A stretch of 64,000 bases of DNA from DATKBT01 sp035546295 (GTDB taxonomy: Bacteria; Acidobacteriota; Thermoanaerobaculia; Multivoradales; Multivoraceae). Positions 41,933 through 51,111 of the stretch are shown piece after piece (the stretch's first letter is position 1; the number at the start of each line of letters is the position of its first letter). The stretch spans positions 18,307 to 82,306 of the forward strand of contig DATKBT010000149.1 of assembly GCA_035546295.1 (NCBI GenBank), in the 5' to 3' direction. Position numbers and translations under genes: made by a program. The notes under the pieces are model-generated. The model was not told the origin of the DNA. It saw only the letters and a list, made by a program, of their open reading frames with translations, and searched no databases.

Positions 41933-42232
41933 CTGATCGCGGACACCTTCCGCGGACGCCTCCGTTTCTACACCGTCATGTCCTGGGTCTGGACCGGCGT
42001 CCTCGCCGCTCTCATGTTCTACTGCGGGTGGCGGACGTTCCAGACGGAGGGCGCCGAGCAGGTGGTCTGGCAAACCGCCGCGATCTTCTGCATGCTGGGA
42101 GTCGCGCTGCTCGAGCTCTTCGTGTGGATGGAGATCCACCGCAAGTCGCTGCTGCGTGAGCTCGAGCGTCTCGAGCTCCGACTCCTCGAGCGCGACCGGC
42201 CGACGCCGGCCGCGGAGGAGCCACAGCCTTGA
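41933..42232 (+). CDS. DUF6768-like two-helix membrane protein, start unresolved
   Basis: The frame encodes RGRLRFYTVMSWVWTGVLAALMF, a second helix AAIFCMLGVALLELFVWMEIHRKSLLRELERLELRLLE, matching DUF6768 (two helices and a charged tail). No ATG or GTG lies before the conserved part. CTG at 41933 precedes FRGRL; ATG at 41978 would lose part of helix 1. The N-terminus may be altered or use a rare start. Function unknown. It ends about 60 bases before the ABC operon. Confidence 0.5.
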   Translation: MIADTFRGRLRFYTVMSWVWTGVLAALMFYCGWRTFQTEGAEQVVWQTAAIFCMLGVALLELFVWMEIHRKSLLRELERLELRLLERDRPTPAAEEPQP

Positions 42233-42240
42233 CTCGGAAT

Positions 42241-42270
42241 TTGATGAATCAAAATCGCTCGTGGTACAAG
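42241..42270 (+). promoter_or_regulatory. Promoter-like sequence for the ABC export operon
   Basis: TTGATG, an 18-base spacer and TACAAG lie in a locally AT-rich stretch just after the upstream stop and about 20-40 bases before the first ABC gene start. The inverted repeat TTGAT-GA-ATCAA sits on the -35 box and may be an operator. Confidence 0.45.
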
Positions 42271-42292
42271 GTTCGACAGCCGTTTTCACGCC

Positions 42293-43078
42293 GTGACCCG
42301 AAGCGCGACCATGCCTCGTCAGCGTCCCTACGACTCCAGCCGCAGCGGCGCCGAGCCGCCGCCCTCCCCAGCATCCTCCGCGATCTTCTCGCTGTACGGG
42401 GTGACCAAGGTCTACCGGATGGGGGAGGTCGAGGTGCACGCGTTGCGCGGCATCGAGCTCGAGCTGCCAGAGGGAGAGCTCACCGTCCTGCTCGGACCTT
42501 CGGGCTCCGGCAAGTCGACCCTGCTCAACATCCTCGGCGGCCTCGACGTCCCGACGGCGGGCTCGGTGCTGTTTCGCGGTCGAGACCTCGCCACCGCGAG
42601 CGAGCGCGAGCTGACCGAGTACCGGCGTTCGGGGGTCGGCTTCGTCTTCCAGTTCTACAACCTGATCCCGTCGCTCACCGCGCGCGAGAACGTCGCCCTG
42701 GTGACCGAGATCGCAGCCGACCCGATGACGCCGGAGGAGGCGCTCGAGATGGTCGACCTGGGACCGCGAATCGACCACTTCCCGGCGCAGCTCTCGGGTG
42801 GCGAGCAGCAGCGGGTGGCGATCGCGCGGGCGATCGCCAAGCGGCCCGACGTCCTGCTCTGCGACGAGCCGACCGGCGCGCTCGACATCGCCACCGGCAT
42901 CGTCGTGCTCGAGGCGATCGATCGGATCAACAACGAGCTGGGGACCACGGTGGCCGTGATCACCCACAACGCCGCGATCGCCGACATGGCGGATCGAGTG
43001 CTGATCATGGCCGATGGCCTGATCGCCGACCAGCGGGTCAACGAGACCCGCAAGCCGCTCACGGAGCTCTCGTGGTGA
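42293..43078 (+). CDS. ABC transporter ATP-binding protein, LolD/MacB-like
   Basis: This 261-residue protein has Walker A GPSGSGKST, the Q-loop in FVFQFYNLIPSLTARENV (typical of the LolD/MacB/FtsE group), signature LSGGEQQR and Walker B VLLCDEPTGALD. The GTG at 42293 or ATG at 42311 are both possible; the domain starts later at FSLYGVTKVY. It is the first gene of an operon with the FtsX-like permease and a membrane-fusion protein. The set would energise export across the envelope. Confidence 0.9.
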   Translation: MTRSATMPRQRPYDSSRSGAEPPPSPASSAIFSLYGVTKVYRMGEVEVHALRGIELELPEGELTVLLGPSGSGKSTLLNILGGLDVPTAGSVLFRGRDLATASERELTEYRRSGVGFVFQFYNLIPSLTARENVALVTEIAADPMTPEEALEMVDLGPRIDHFPAQLSGGEQQRVAIARAIAKRPDVLLCDEPTGALDIATGIVVLEAIDRINNELGTTVAVITHNAAIADMADRVLIMADGLIADQRVNETRKPLTELSW

Positions 43079-43121
43079 GCCTCGTCGTCGCGAGCCCCAT
43101 CGTCGCGAGTCGGGGGACGCG

Positions 43122-45488
43122 ATGCGGATGCTGACCCGCAAGCTCGTGCGCGACCTGTGGGGGATCCGCTCGCAGGCGATCGCGATCGCGCTGGTGATGG
43201 CCTCGGGTGTGGCGCTGTTCGTGATGGCGCGCGGCAACTTCTCCTCGCTGCGCCTGACCCAGCAGACCTACTATCGCGACTACCACTTCGCCGAGGTGTT
43301 CGCCAACGTTAAACGAGCTCCGCAGAGGCTCGCGGCCGAGATCGAGCGGATCCCGGGCGTCCGCCAGGTCCAGACGCGCACGGTCGCGGAGGTCGTCCTC
43401 GACGTCCCCGGGATGGAGCAACCGGCTCGCGGCCGGCTGGTGTCGCTCCCCGACAGCGGCGAGCGCCCGGAGCTCAACGACCTCTACCTGCGACGCGGAC
43501 GCTGGATCGATCCGACGCGGCCCGAGGAGGTCCTGGCCAACGAGGCGTTCGTCGAGGCGCACGGTTTCGAGCCCGGCGGCACCGTCACCGCGGTGATCAA
43601 CGGCCGGCGCAGAGAGCTCGAGATCGTCGGCGTGGTGATGTCTCCGGAGTTCGTCTACACCATCGGGGCCGGCGAGCTCTTCCCGGACCCGCGGCGCTAC
43701 GGAATCCTGTGGATGGCGCGCAAGCCGCTGGCGAGCGCCTTCGACATGGAGGGGGGCTTCAACGACGTGGCGCTCGCCCTCGACCCCGGCGCGCAGGAGG
43801 CCGAGGTCATCGCCCGGCTCGATCGCCTGCTCGAGCCCTACGGGGGCGTCGGCGCCGTGCCGCGCGCGCTGCAGCTCTCGCACTGGTACCTCGAGAGCGA
43901 GCTGGGCGGGCTCGAGACGATGGCGCTGGTGATGCCGACGATCTTCCTCGGCGTCGCCGCCTTCCTGCTCAACGTGGTGCTGCGCCGCATCGTTGCGGTC
44001 CAGCGCGAGCAGATCGCCCAGCTCAAGGCGCTCGGCTACGGCAACCGGGCGCTGGCCTGGCACTACCTGCAGTGGTCGGGATCGATCACGGCGATCGGTA
44101 CGGTGGTCGGAGTGCTCTCGGGGATCTGGCTGAGCGTCCAGATGCTCGACATGTACATGCTCTACTTCGAGTTCCCGGAGCTGCGCTACGACTTCTCGTG
44201 GGCCAACGTCCTCGGGGCGCTGGCGTTCTCGGGCGGCGCGGCCGCGATCGGCGCGATCGGCGCGGTGCGCGGCGCAGTGCGCCTGCCCCCGGCCGAGGCG
44301 ATGCGGCCGCAGCCGCCGGCCAGCTACCGGCGCACGCTGATCGAGCGGCTGTTCGGGGCGCGCTGGCTGAGCCAGCCGTCGCGCATCATCCTGCGCAACC
44401 TCTCTCGAACGCCGGTGCGTGCCGGCCTGTCGATCCTGGGCATCGCTTTCGCCTGCGCCATCGTCGTCACCGGCGGAGCCATGATGGACTCGATCGACGA
44501 GATCCTGCGGCTCCAGTTCGATCTCGCCCAGCGCCAGGACGTCACCGTCACCTTCTTCGAGCCGGCGAGCCCCGCGGCCTACTACGAGCTCGCTCGCCTG
44601 CCCGGCGTCGTCGACGTCGAGCCGATGCGCACGACGCCGGCGAGGCTGACGGCGGGGCCGCGGTCGCGGCAGGTCGGCATCACGGGGGTGGCTCGAAACG
44701 CTCAGCTCCAGCGCGTGGTGGACGCTCGCGGCCGACCGATCGAGCCGCCGATCGACGGTGTGCTGCTCTCGAAGGTGCTCGCCGAGCGGCTGGCGGTGGA
44801 ACCCGGCGATCCGCTCGAGGTCGCCGTCCTCGAGGGACGGCGGCCGGTGGTCGAGACGGTGGTCGCGGGGACCGTCGAGGACTTCGTCGGCACCGCCGCC
44901 TACATGGAGATCGGGGCGCTGCGTCGCCTGCTGCGCGAAGGGGCGACGCTGTCGGGGGCGGCGCTGTTGATCGATTCCGCTCAACAGGAACGCTTGCTCT
45001 CGCGGTTGAAGGAGACGCCGCTGGTCGCCGGGGTCGGCCTCGAGCAGGCCGTGATCGACAACTTCGAGACTTACTTGGCGGACAACATGACGACCTTTCT
45101 ACTCGCGCAGCTCGGGTTCGCGGTGGTCATCGCGTTCGGCGTGATCTACAACACGGCGCGGATCTCGCTGTCGGAGCGCAACCGGGAGCTGGCCTCGCTG
45201 CGGGTGATGGGCTTTCGGCGCGGCGAGATCGCCTACATCCTGCTCGGGGAGCTGGCCGCGCTGACCGTCGTCGCTCTGCCGGTAGGAATGCTGCTGGGGT
45301 ACGGAATGCTGGCGGCAGCGCTCAGCGCGTTCGAGACCGAGCTCTACCGGATGCCGCTGGTGATCTCGTCGCAGGCGTTCGGGGTGGCGATCGTCACCGT
45401 GCTCGCCTCGGCGGCGATCTCGGCGCTGGTGGTGAGACGACGGCTGAACACGCTCGACCTGGTGGCGGTCCTGAAGACGAGGGAGTAG
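43122..45488 (+). CDS. FtsX-like ABC permease, two-unit form
   Basis: This 788-residue protein holds two FtsX-like units. The first TM is near residue 18-38 (IAIALVMASGVALFVMARG), with a large periplasmic domain after it. Helices cluster near 270-390, at AGLSILGIAFACAIVVTGGAM, and at the C-terminus (AISALVVRRRLNTLDLVAVLKTRE, the usual FtsX end). The second half repeats the layout. It is longer than the single-unit MacB permease and lacks a fused ATPase. It starts 44 bases after the ATPase gene. Confidence 0.88.
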   Translation: MRMLTRKLVRDLWGIRSQAIAIALVMASGVALFVMARGNFSSLRLTQQTYYRDYHFAEVFANVKRAPQRLAAEIERIPGVRQVQTRTVAEVVLDVPGMEQPARGRLVSLPDSGERPELNDLYLRRGRWIDPTRPEEVLANEAFVEAHGFEPGGTVTAVINGRRRELEIVGVVMSPEFVYTIGAGELFPDPRRYGILWMARKPLASAFDMEGGFNDVALALDPGAQEAEVIARLDRLLEPYGGVGAVPRALQLSHWYLESELGGLETMALVMPTIFLGVAAFLLNVVLRRIVAVQREQIAQLKALGYGNRALAWHYLQWSGSITAIGTVVGVLSGIWLSVQMLDMYMLYFEFPELRYDFSWANVLGALAFSGGAAAIGAIGAVRGAVRLPPAEAMRPQPPASYRRTLIERLFGARWLSQPSRIILRNLSRTPVRAGLSILGIAFACAIVVTGGAMMDSIDEILRLQFDLAQRQDVTVTFFEPASPAAYYELARLPGVVDVEPMRTTPARLTAGPRSRQVGITGVARNAQLQRVVDARGRPIEPPIDGVLLSKVLAERLAVEPGDPLEVAVLEGRRPVVETVVAGTVEDFVGTAAYMEIGALRRLLREGATLSGAALLIDSAQQERLLSRLKETPLVAGVGLEQAVIDNFETYLADNMTTFLLAQLGFAVVIAFGVIYNTARISLSERNRELASLRVMGFRRGEIAYILLGELAALTVVALPVGMLLGYGMLAAALSAFETELYRMPLVISSQAFGVAIVTVLASAAISALVVRRRLNTLDLVAVLKTRE

Positions 45489-45641
45489 ATCGTGGACGGG
45501 AGCGCTCGCATGCTGCGTGAGGAATCTCGTCGTCGTCTCATCGGCGACGGAGCGAAGGAGCACGAGGCCGAGACGGCACGGCATTCGGAAGGTCGAGCGC
45601 GGACTGCGCGGGCGGCTCGAGCGCATCCTGAGGAGAGGTCG

Positions 45642-46823
45642 ATGCGAAAGCGGTGGAGATGGGTGGTCGGCCTGGCGGTGGTGATCGTAGTGGTCGCGCT
45701 CGTCGCGTTCCCGCGCCGCGTCGAGGTCGAGGTGGCGGAGGTGGTGGTGGGGCCGCTCGAGGTGACCCTCGACGAGGAGGGCGAGACCCGGGTGCGCGAG
45801 CCGTTCCTGGTGTCGGCACCGATCGCGGGCAGGGTCGAGCGCATCGAGCTCGAGCCCGGGGATCCGGTGATCGCCGAGGATACGGTCATCGCCACCTTCC
45901 GTCCGAGCGCTCCGGTGCTGCTCGACGCGCGCAGCCGGGAGGAAGCGAGAGCGTCCGTCGAGGCGGCGGAGGCGGCGGTGGGGGGAGCGCGGGCGGAGCG
46001 TGAGCGCATCGCCAGCGAGCTCGCGTATGCCCGGGCCGAGGCGGCTCGATACGAACGGCTCGCCGGCGAGGGCATCGTCTCGGAGGACCTGCTCGACCAG
46101 GTCCGGCTCCGCGTGTCGACCCAGGAGGAGGCGCTGCAGGCAGCCGAGTACGCGCTGCGCACGGCCGAGGGGGACCTGCGGATGGCGCGTGCGCGCCTGC
46201 TCGAGGCGGCGCCGACCCGCGAGGAGGGCGGCGTGATCGCCATCCGCTCGCCCGTCGATGGCGTCGTCCTGCGCCGTCTCCAGCAGAGCGAGGCGGTCGT
46301 GCCTGCGGGCACGCCGCTGGTCGAGGTGGGCGACACCAGCGATCTCGAGGTCGTCGCCGATTACCTGTCCTCGGACGCGGTGCGGATGAAGCCGGGTTAT
46401 GCAGCCCTGATCGAGCGTTGGGGGGGCGAGCCGCTGCTCGCCCGCGTCCGGCGCATCGAGCCCTCCGGCTTCACCAAGATCTCGGCGCTCGGTGTCGAGG
46501 AGCAGCGGGTCAACGTGATCCTCGATCTCGACGGGGAGCAGCGCGAGGCCTGGGAGCAGCTCGGTGACGGCTTCCGGGTCGAGGTCCGGGTCGTGATCTG
46601 GGCCGACGACAGGGTCAGGGTCGTGCCAACCGGCGCCCTCTTCCGCGAGGGCGAGAGGTGGGCCGTCTACCGGGTCGAGGACGGCCGGGCGCGGCTCCGT
46701 CTGATGGAGATCGGGGTGCGCAGCCCTCAACAGGCGCAGGTCCTCGACGGCCTCGCGCCTGGCGATCTGGTCGTGCTTCACCCCGGCGAGATGGTCAGCG
46801 ACGGCGTCCGCGTCCGCTTCTGA
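45642..46823 (+). CDS. Membrane-fusion (HlyD/RND-type) protein of the ABC export set
   Basis: The ATG with a GAGGAGAGGTCG ribosome site is used; an upstream GTG at 45492 would add an implausible charged leader. The 393-residue protein has one N-terminal helix (VVGLAVVIVVVALVAF), a lipoyl-like domain split by a coiled hairpin (SREEARASVEAAEAAVGGARAERERIASELAYARAEAARYERLAGEG), and beta-barrel domains ending GDLVVLHPGEMVSDGVRVRF. It pairs with the ATPase and permease to form a DevABC-like tripartite exporter. The cargo is unknown. Confidence 0.88.
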   Translation: MRKRWRWVVGLAVVIVVVALVAFPRRVEVEVAEVVVGPLEVTLDEEGETRVREPFLVSAPIAGRVERIELEPGDPVIAEDTVIATFRPSAPVLLDARSREEARASVEAAEAAVGGARAERERIASELAYARAEAARYERLAGEGIVSEDLLDQVRLRVSTQEEALQAAEYALRTAEGDLRMARARLLEAAPTREEGGVIAIRSPVDGVVLRRLQQSEAVVPAGTPLVEVGDTSDLEVVADYLSSDAVRMKPGYAALIERWGGEPLLARVRRIEPSGFTKISALGVEEQRVNVILDLDGEQREAWEQLGDGFRVEVRVVIWADDRVRVVPTGALFREGERWAVYRVEDGRARLRLMEIGVRSPQQAQVLDGLAPGDLVVLHPGEMVSDGVRVRF

Positions 46824-46866
46824 TCCTCGAGCCAAGTCGCCCCTCCCGCTTCGTCCGAGTGCCGAC

Positions 46867-46895
46867 TTGCCCGGCGGGAGCTTCTGTGGTACCGT
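46867..46895 (+). promoter_or_regulatory. Promoter-like sequence for the multicopper oxidase operon
   Basis: TTGCCC, 17 bases, TACCGT. This is spaced ideally and resembles the TTGTGA-17-TACCAT sequence upstream of the cupredoxin-cox unit. A T-run (CCGTTTTTTGAG) follows the -10. It lies about 65 bases upstream of the chosen start. Confidence 0.45.
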
Positions 46896-46962
46896 TTTTT
46901 GAGTCGCCAAAATCGGAGCCGAGGGGCTCGTGAAAGGGCGACCTTGGACAGGAGAAGTCGAA

Positions 46963-48015
46963 GTGTTCTCGCGGCGAAATCTCGTGAAATGGCTCGGTCT
47001 CGGCACCGCTGGGGGCAGCCTCGCCTCACTCGGCGGGTTGCGAGCCGCAGCGACCGGCGCCGACCGGCCGCTGTCGCCGGAGCTCGAGCAGCACGCCGCG
47101 CACGCGATGGGGACGGTCGGGCGGGTGGACACGGCGGTCTTCGACCCGACGGCTTTCCTGCGCACCTGGAACTTCTCCGATCGTGCGCCCGCCGAGCGAG
47201 AGCGGTTCTATCGCGAGACGCCGAAGGGCGACGGGACGATGCTGCGCGAATACGAGATGGTGGCTGTCGACCGCGAGATCGAGATCGCCCCCGGCGTCTA
47301 CTTCCCGGCCTGGACCTTCAACGGTCAGGTCCCCGGGCCGACGCTGCGCGCCAGCGAGGGCGACACTTTGCGCATCCACTTCGTGAACCAGGGTTCTCAC
47401 CCGCACACCCTCCACTTCCACGGCTGGCACCCGCCCTCGATGGATGGATCGCTGCCCGCTCACCAGGTGATGCCGGGAGCCGAGTTCCTCTACGAGTTCG
47501 AGGCGGAGCCCTTCGGTCTGCACCTCTACCACTGCCACGCGGTTCCGCTCAAGCGCCACATCCACAAGGGGCTCTACGGCGCCTTCATCGTGGATCCACG
47601 CGCCGGTCGGCCGCCCTTCGACGAGAGGGTGGACGAGCTGGTGATGGTGATGAACGGCTTCGACACCAACTTCGACGGCGACAACGAGGTCTACGCGGTC
47701 AACACCGTCGCCCACCACCACATGCACGAGCCGATCGAGGTGCGCGTCGGGGAGCTGGTGCGGATCTACCTGGTGAACATCACCGAGTTCGACCCGATCA
47801 ACAGCATCCACCTCCACGCGATGTTCTTCGACGTCTTCCGCACCGGCACGCGGCTCGAGACCAGCGAGTCGACCGACACGCTGATGCTCAGCCAGGGGGA
47901 GCGGGCGGTGCTCGAAACGCGGTTCCGCTATCCGGGCGACTACATGTTCCACGCCCACCAGAGTGAGTTCGCCGAGCTCGGCTGGATGGGCCTGTTCCGG
48001 GCGGTGGCGTCGTGA
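46963..48015 (+). CDS. Tat-exported two-domain multicopper oxidase
   Basis: GTG at 46963 is chosen because AGGAGA lies in front and it begins with a Tat signal (SRRNLVKWLGLG). GTG at 46930 is possible. The 350-residue protein has two cupredoxin domains with the copper-site strings HTLHFHGWH, HLYHCHAVPLKRHIHKGLYG, NSIHLHAMFF and FHAHQSEFAELGWMGLF. The first HCH with distant His and the second HAH/ELGWM place copper sites on both domains. It is of two-domain nitrite-reductase or laccase-like size. Substrate (Cu(I), Fe(II), phenols, nitrite) is not fixed by sequence. Its neighbours are metal transport genes. Confidence 0.85.
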   Translation: MFSRRNLVKWLGLGTAGGSLASLGGLRAAATGADRPLSPELEQHAAHAMGTVGRVDTAVFDPTAFLRTWNFSDRAPAERERFYRETPKGDGTMLREYEMVAVDREIEIAPGVYFPAWTFNGQVPGPTLRASEGDTLRIHFVNQGSHPHTLHFHGWHPPSMDGSLPAHQVMPGAEFLYEFEAEPFGLHLYHCHAVPLKRHIHKGLYGAFIVDPRAGRPPFDERVDELVMVMNGFDTNFDGDNEVYAVNTVAHHHMHEPIEVRVGELVRIYLVNITEFDPINSIHLHAMFFDVFRTGTRLETSESTDTLMLSQGERAVLETRFRYPGDYMFHAHQSEFAELGWMGLFRAVAS

Positions 48016-49175
48016 GCTCGAGTGCGCGCTTCGCGCTGGCGGTGCTCGGGCCTCTGGCCCTGCTCGCGCTGCTGCTCGCGGTCTTCGTGTCGACCGATCC
48101 GACGCGCGCCATTCGCGGCGACGCGCCGCCGGTCGAGGAGCTGGTCTTCGAGCGGGTGACTCTCGGCCCCGCCGGCATCGAGGCGGTGGTGATCAACGAC
48201 GGTCCAGACCCGGTGCGCATCGCGCAGGTCCAGGTCGACGAGGCCTACTGGATGTTCGAGATGGAGCCGGCGGACGGCGTCCTGGGTCATCTCGAGCGCG
48301 GGGTCGTGCGGCTCGGCTATCCCTGGGTCGAGGGCGAGGCGCACGAGCTCCGGCTGGTCTCCGCCACCGGCGTGACCTTCGATCACGGCATCGAGGTCGC
48401 CCTCACCACCCCGGTCCCGAGCTGGGAGGCGTTCTGGGTGTTCGCCTCGATCGGCCTCTACGTGGGCGTGATCCCGGTGGCGCTCGGGCTCCTGTGGTAT
48501 CCGATGGTGCGGCGCCTCGGCGACCGCGGTCTCGGCTTCGTGCTGGCACTCACCGTCGGGCTGCTCTTGTTCCTGCTGGTCGACTCGCTCCACGAGGGCC
48601 TGGAGGTGGCGGGCGAGGTCGCTTCTTCGCTCCAGGGCGTCGCCGCCCTGGTGTTCGCTGCGCTGCTCTCCTATGTCGCGATCGAGGCGGGCGGCAGGAT
48701 GTTGTCGCGCGATGCCACCAGCGGTCGCTCGGTCGCCATGCTGGTGGCGATCGGCATCGGGCTCCACAACCTCGCGGAGGGTCTGGCGATCGGCGCCGCG
48801 TTCGCGCTCGGGGAGGTGACCCTCGGCACGCTCTTGATCGTGGGCTTCATGCTGCACAACACCACCGAGGGTCTGGCCATCGTGTCGCCGCTCGGCGAGG
48901 AGCGGGCGTCGTTGCGCTATCTCTGCCTGCTCGGCCTGGTCGCCGGCGCGCCGACCATCGCCGGCGCCTGGCTCGGCGGCTTCGCCTATTCGACCTTCTG
49001 GTCGGTGGTCTTCCTGGGCGCGGGCGCGGGCGCCATCGCGCAGGTGGTGGTTCAGATCACGCGCTCGATGACCCGTCGCACGTCGCTGTTGGAGCGACTC
49101 AGCTCGGCGCCGGTGGCCGGGGGACTGGCGGTCGGGGTGCTGCTGATGTACGCGACCGGACTGTTGGTGGGATGA
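48012..49175 (+). CDS. ZIP-family metal transporter with N-terminal extracytoplasmic domain
   Basis: This 387-residue protein starts at a GTG overlapping the multicopper oxidase stop. Residues 10-28 form a membrane helix, followed by about 100 residues outside (VTLGPAGIEAVVINDGPDPVRIAQVQVDEAYWMFE). Then come about eight helices with the ZIP metal-site motifs LLVDSLHEGLEV, IGLHNLAEGLAIGAAF and FMLHNTTEGLAIVSPL. ZIP proteins move Zn, Fe or related divalent ions inward. The extra N-terminal domain is unusual and may sense or collect metal. It is coupled to the oxidase gene. Confidence 0.88.
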   Translation: MSSSARFALAVLGPLALLALLLAVFVSTDPTRAIRGDAPPVEELVFERVTLGPAGIEAVVINDGPDPVRIAQVQVDEAYWMFEMEPADGVLGHLERGVVRLGYPWVEGEAHELRLVSATGVTFDHGIEVALTTPVPSWEAFWVFASIGLYVGVIPVALGLLWYPMVRRLGDRGLGFVLALTVGLLLFLLVDSLHEGLEVAGEVASSLQGVAALVFAALLSYVAIEAGGRMLSRDATSGRSVAMLVAIGIGLHNLAEGLAIGAAFALGEVTLGTLLIVGFMLHNTTEGLAIVSPLGEERASLRYLCLLGLVAGAPTIAGAWLGGFAYSTFWSVVFLGAGAGAIAQVVVQITRSMTRRTSLLERLSSAPVAGGLAVGVLLMYATGLLVG

Positions 49176-49217
49176 CTGTCGGTGGGATGAGAGTCACGTT
49201 TCGAACGAGGTGAGGTC

Positions 49218-49691
49218 ATGAGTCGTCGAACGATTCGTCTGGGTCTCGCGGGCACCGTCCTGCTGGTGGCGCTCTCGGTGGCGATTGCTGCCGCGGTCGC
49301 CGGCGCCTCGGCTGGAGCGAGCGCCCCCGAGCGCCAGCTCACCGTTCCCGAGCGTCAGCTCACCCTTCCCGATCGCCAGCTCACCCTCGTCGCGCGTGGC
49401 ATGGGCTTCTACCTGCCGGGGGGCGAGGAGGCGAATCCCACGCTTCGGCTCGCGCCCGGAGAGCGGGTCGAGGTTCGGCTGGTCAACCGCGAGCCCGGCG
49501 TCCTCCACGATCTGCTGGTGGAGGAGCTCGGTTTCGAGATCCCGGCATTCCGCGAGGCCGGCGAGCGGGTCGCCGTGCTGCAGGCGCCGATGACGCCGGG
49601 ACGCTACGAGTATCTGTGCAGCCTCCATCGGCGGATGATGCGGGGGGTGATCGTGGTCGGAGGCGCCGGTGTCGAAACGAGCACTCGCTAG
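49218..49691 (+). CDS. Secreted cupredoxin (plastocyanin-like)
   Basis: This 157-residue protein has a signal sequence (LGLAGTVLLVALSVAIAAAVAG) and then the triple repeat PERQLTVPERQLTLPDRQLTL. The copper ligands fit a type 1 site: His in VLHDLL, and YLCSLHRRMM giving Cys, His and Met. An electron carrier or copper shuttle for the adjacent multicopper oxidase is the likely role. It overlaps the next gene by 23 bases. Confidence 0.83.
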   Translation: MSRRTIRLGLAGTVLLVALSVAIAAAVAGASAGASAPERQLTVPERQLTLPDRQLTLVARGMGFYLPGGEEANPTLRLAPGERVEVRLVNREPGVLHDLLVEELGFEIPAFREAGERVAVLQAPMTPGRYEYLCSLHRRMMRGVIVVGGAGVETSTR

Positions 49692-50466
49692 GCGTCCCGC
49701 GCTCCTGATCACGGTCGCTCTCGGCCTCGCCCTCTCGACCGGAGCGGGTCTCGAGGCGCAGGAGCGGCAGCTGGTCGGCGATCGCCCCGACTTCACCGAG
49801 AGCACCGAGACCGTCGAGCTCGGCCACGTCCAGCTCGAGACCGGCGCGACCTTCACCCGGCTTCCGGGAGACACCGAGGAGGTGACGGTGGGCGAGGCGC
49901 TGCTGCGCGTCGGCCTCTCTCCGAGCTGGGAGCTGCGGGTCGGCGCCGGCTCCTTCGTCGACGTCTCGAGCGATGCCGGAAGCGCCGACGGTCTCGACGA
50001 CGCTTCGCTCGGCTTCAAGGTGAAGCTGTTCGCGGAGAGCGGCTCGATCCCCGACCTCGCCCTGCTGTTCGGCTCCTCGCTGCCGACCGGCTCCTCGGAG
50101 CTCACCGAGGACGAAGCGGTGCCCGAGGTCAGGCTCGCGGCCGCCTGGACGCTCTCCGAGCGGCTCGGAATCGGCGCCAACCTCGGCTGGGCGCGCGCGG
50201 TCGACGGCGACCGGCGTTACGACGAGCTGTCGTGGAGTGTGGCGGCGGGCCTCGAGCTCGAAGACGACTGGGCCGCGTTCGCCGAGCTCTACGGCTTCTC
50301 CGAGGAGGAGCGGGGCGGCGACCCGACGCTGTACGCCGACGCCGGCGTGACTCGCCTGATCCACTTCAACCTGCAGCTCGACGCCCGGATCGGCCTCGGG
50401 CTGGTCGACGGCGGAGGCGAGATCGCCGACTGGTTCGCGGGCGTCGGCGCCGTGGTGCGCTGGTAG
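49669..50466 (+). CDS. Outer-membrane transporter-like protein (MetA-pathway phenol family-like)
   Basis: This 265-residue protein (GTG start) has a signal peptide ending around GLEAQ and a beta-barrel-like remainder: RPDFTESTETVELGHVQLETGATF, LLRVGLSPSWELRVGAG, and a C-terminal aromatic end GVGAVVRW. This matches the putative transporter family with the MetA/phenol-degradation name. The name does not imply phenol here; family members are also seen beside metal resistance genes. It closes the metal-related cluster. Confidence 0.72.
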   Translation: MSKRALARRPALLITVALGLALSTGAGLEAQERQLVGDRPDFTESTETVELGHVQLETGATFTRLPGDTEEVTVGEALLRVGLSPSWELRVGAGSFVDVSSDAGSADGLDDASLGFKVKLFAESGSIPDLALLFGSSLPTGSSELTEDEAVPEVRLAAAWTLSERLGIGANLGWARAVDGDRRYDELSWSVAAGLELEDDWAAFAELYGFSEEERGGDPTLYADAGVTRLIHFNLQLDARIGLGLVDGGGEIADWFAGVGAVVRW

Positions 50467-50480
50467 GAGCGGCTCGGGCA

Positions 50481-50505
50481 CGCCGCCGCTGACGGGCCGG
50501 CGGCG
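50481..50505. terminator. GC-rich hairpin between convergent genes
   Basis: CGCCGCCG-CTGACGGGC-CGGCGGCG gives an 8-bp perfect stem just past the barrel protein stop and before the converging lipoprotein. No T-run is seen. Confidence 0.4.
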
Positions 50506-50589
50506 ATCCATTTCGGAAGGAATAGCCCGTCCGGCGCGAGGACGAACGACGGCGAGACCAGCGGATCGAGCGTTCTGCCGCACCGGCCG

Positions 50590-51039
50590 CTATCGCGACT
50601 GCACGACCGACCAGGAGCCGTCCATGATCGTCTGCGGCAGGGCGATCCGGGCGCTCCACGTTCCCTTGCCGGCGCCGTCGGCGAGCGATCCGACGAGCGC
50701 GCCGTTAAACGCGATCGGCAGACCGAGCCCGGTCCGGCTCCGCCCTTCGAAAGTGGCCTCGATGCGGCCGCGGTCGAGCCTCCCCCGCAGGTCGCCCTCG
50801 AAGGGCTGGCCGTCGCGCGTGGCCCCCGTCATCGATCCGCGCATGCGCGTGCCGCGGGTGCCGATCTCGAACTCCACCGTCCCGGAGACCGTCCCGTCGA
50901 AGGTGCCGCGCCACCAGCCACGGTCGGGCGAGGTGCAGGCGAGCGACGAGATCGGCAGGGCGCCGACCAGCAGGGCCGCGAGGCGAAGCCTGCGCGTCGT
51001 CCGCTGCCCGGCGCTGACCGCGGGCGCTTTCGGATCCAT
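50590..51039 (-). CDS. Predicted lipoprotein with beta-rich repeats
   Basis: This 149-residue protein has a signal with lipobox SSLAC. The mature part is rich in short alternating strands (GWWRGTFDGTVSGTVEFEIG, GSMTGATRDGQPFEGDLRGRLDRGRIEATFEGRSRTG, IMDGSWSVVQSR) that suggest a small beta-barrel or meander. The Trp/Gly spacing hints at ligand binding, but I recognise no family. Confidence 0.6.
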   Translation of the reverse strand: MDPKAPAVSAGQRTTRRLRLAALLVGALPISSLACTSPDRGWWRGTFDGTVSGTVEFEIGTRGTRMRGSMTGATRDGQPFEGDLRGRLDRGRIEATFEGRSRTGLGLPIAFNGALVGSLADGAGKGTWSARIALPQTIMDGSWSVVQSR

Positions 51040-51111
51040 TGTCCTGCACGCTAGCAGCAGAGCTCACGCCCGGCCGAGCGCTGACGCCGTGGGGCTGGCT
51101 ATGATCGAGCC

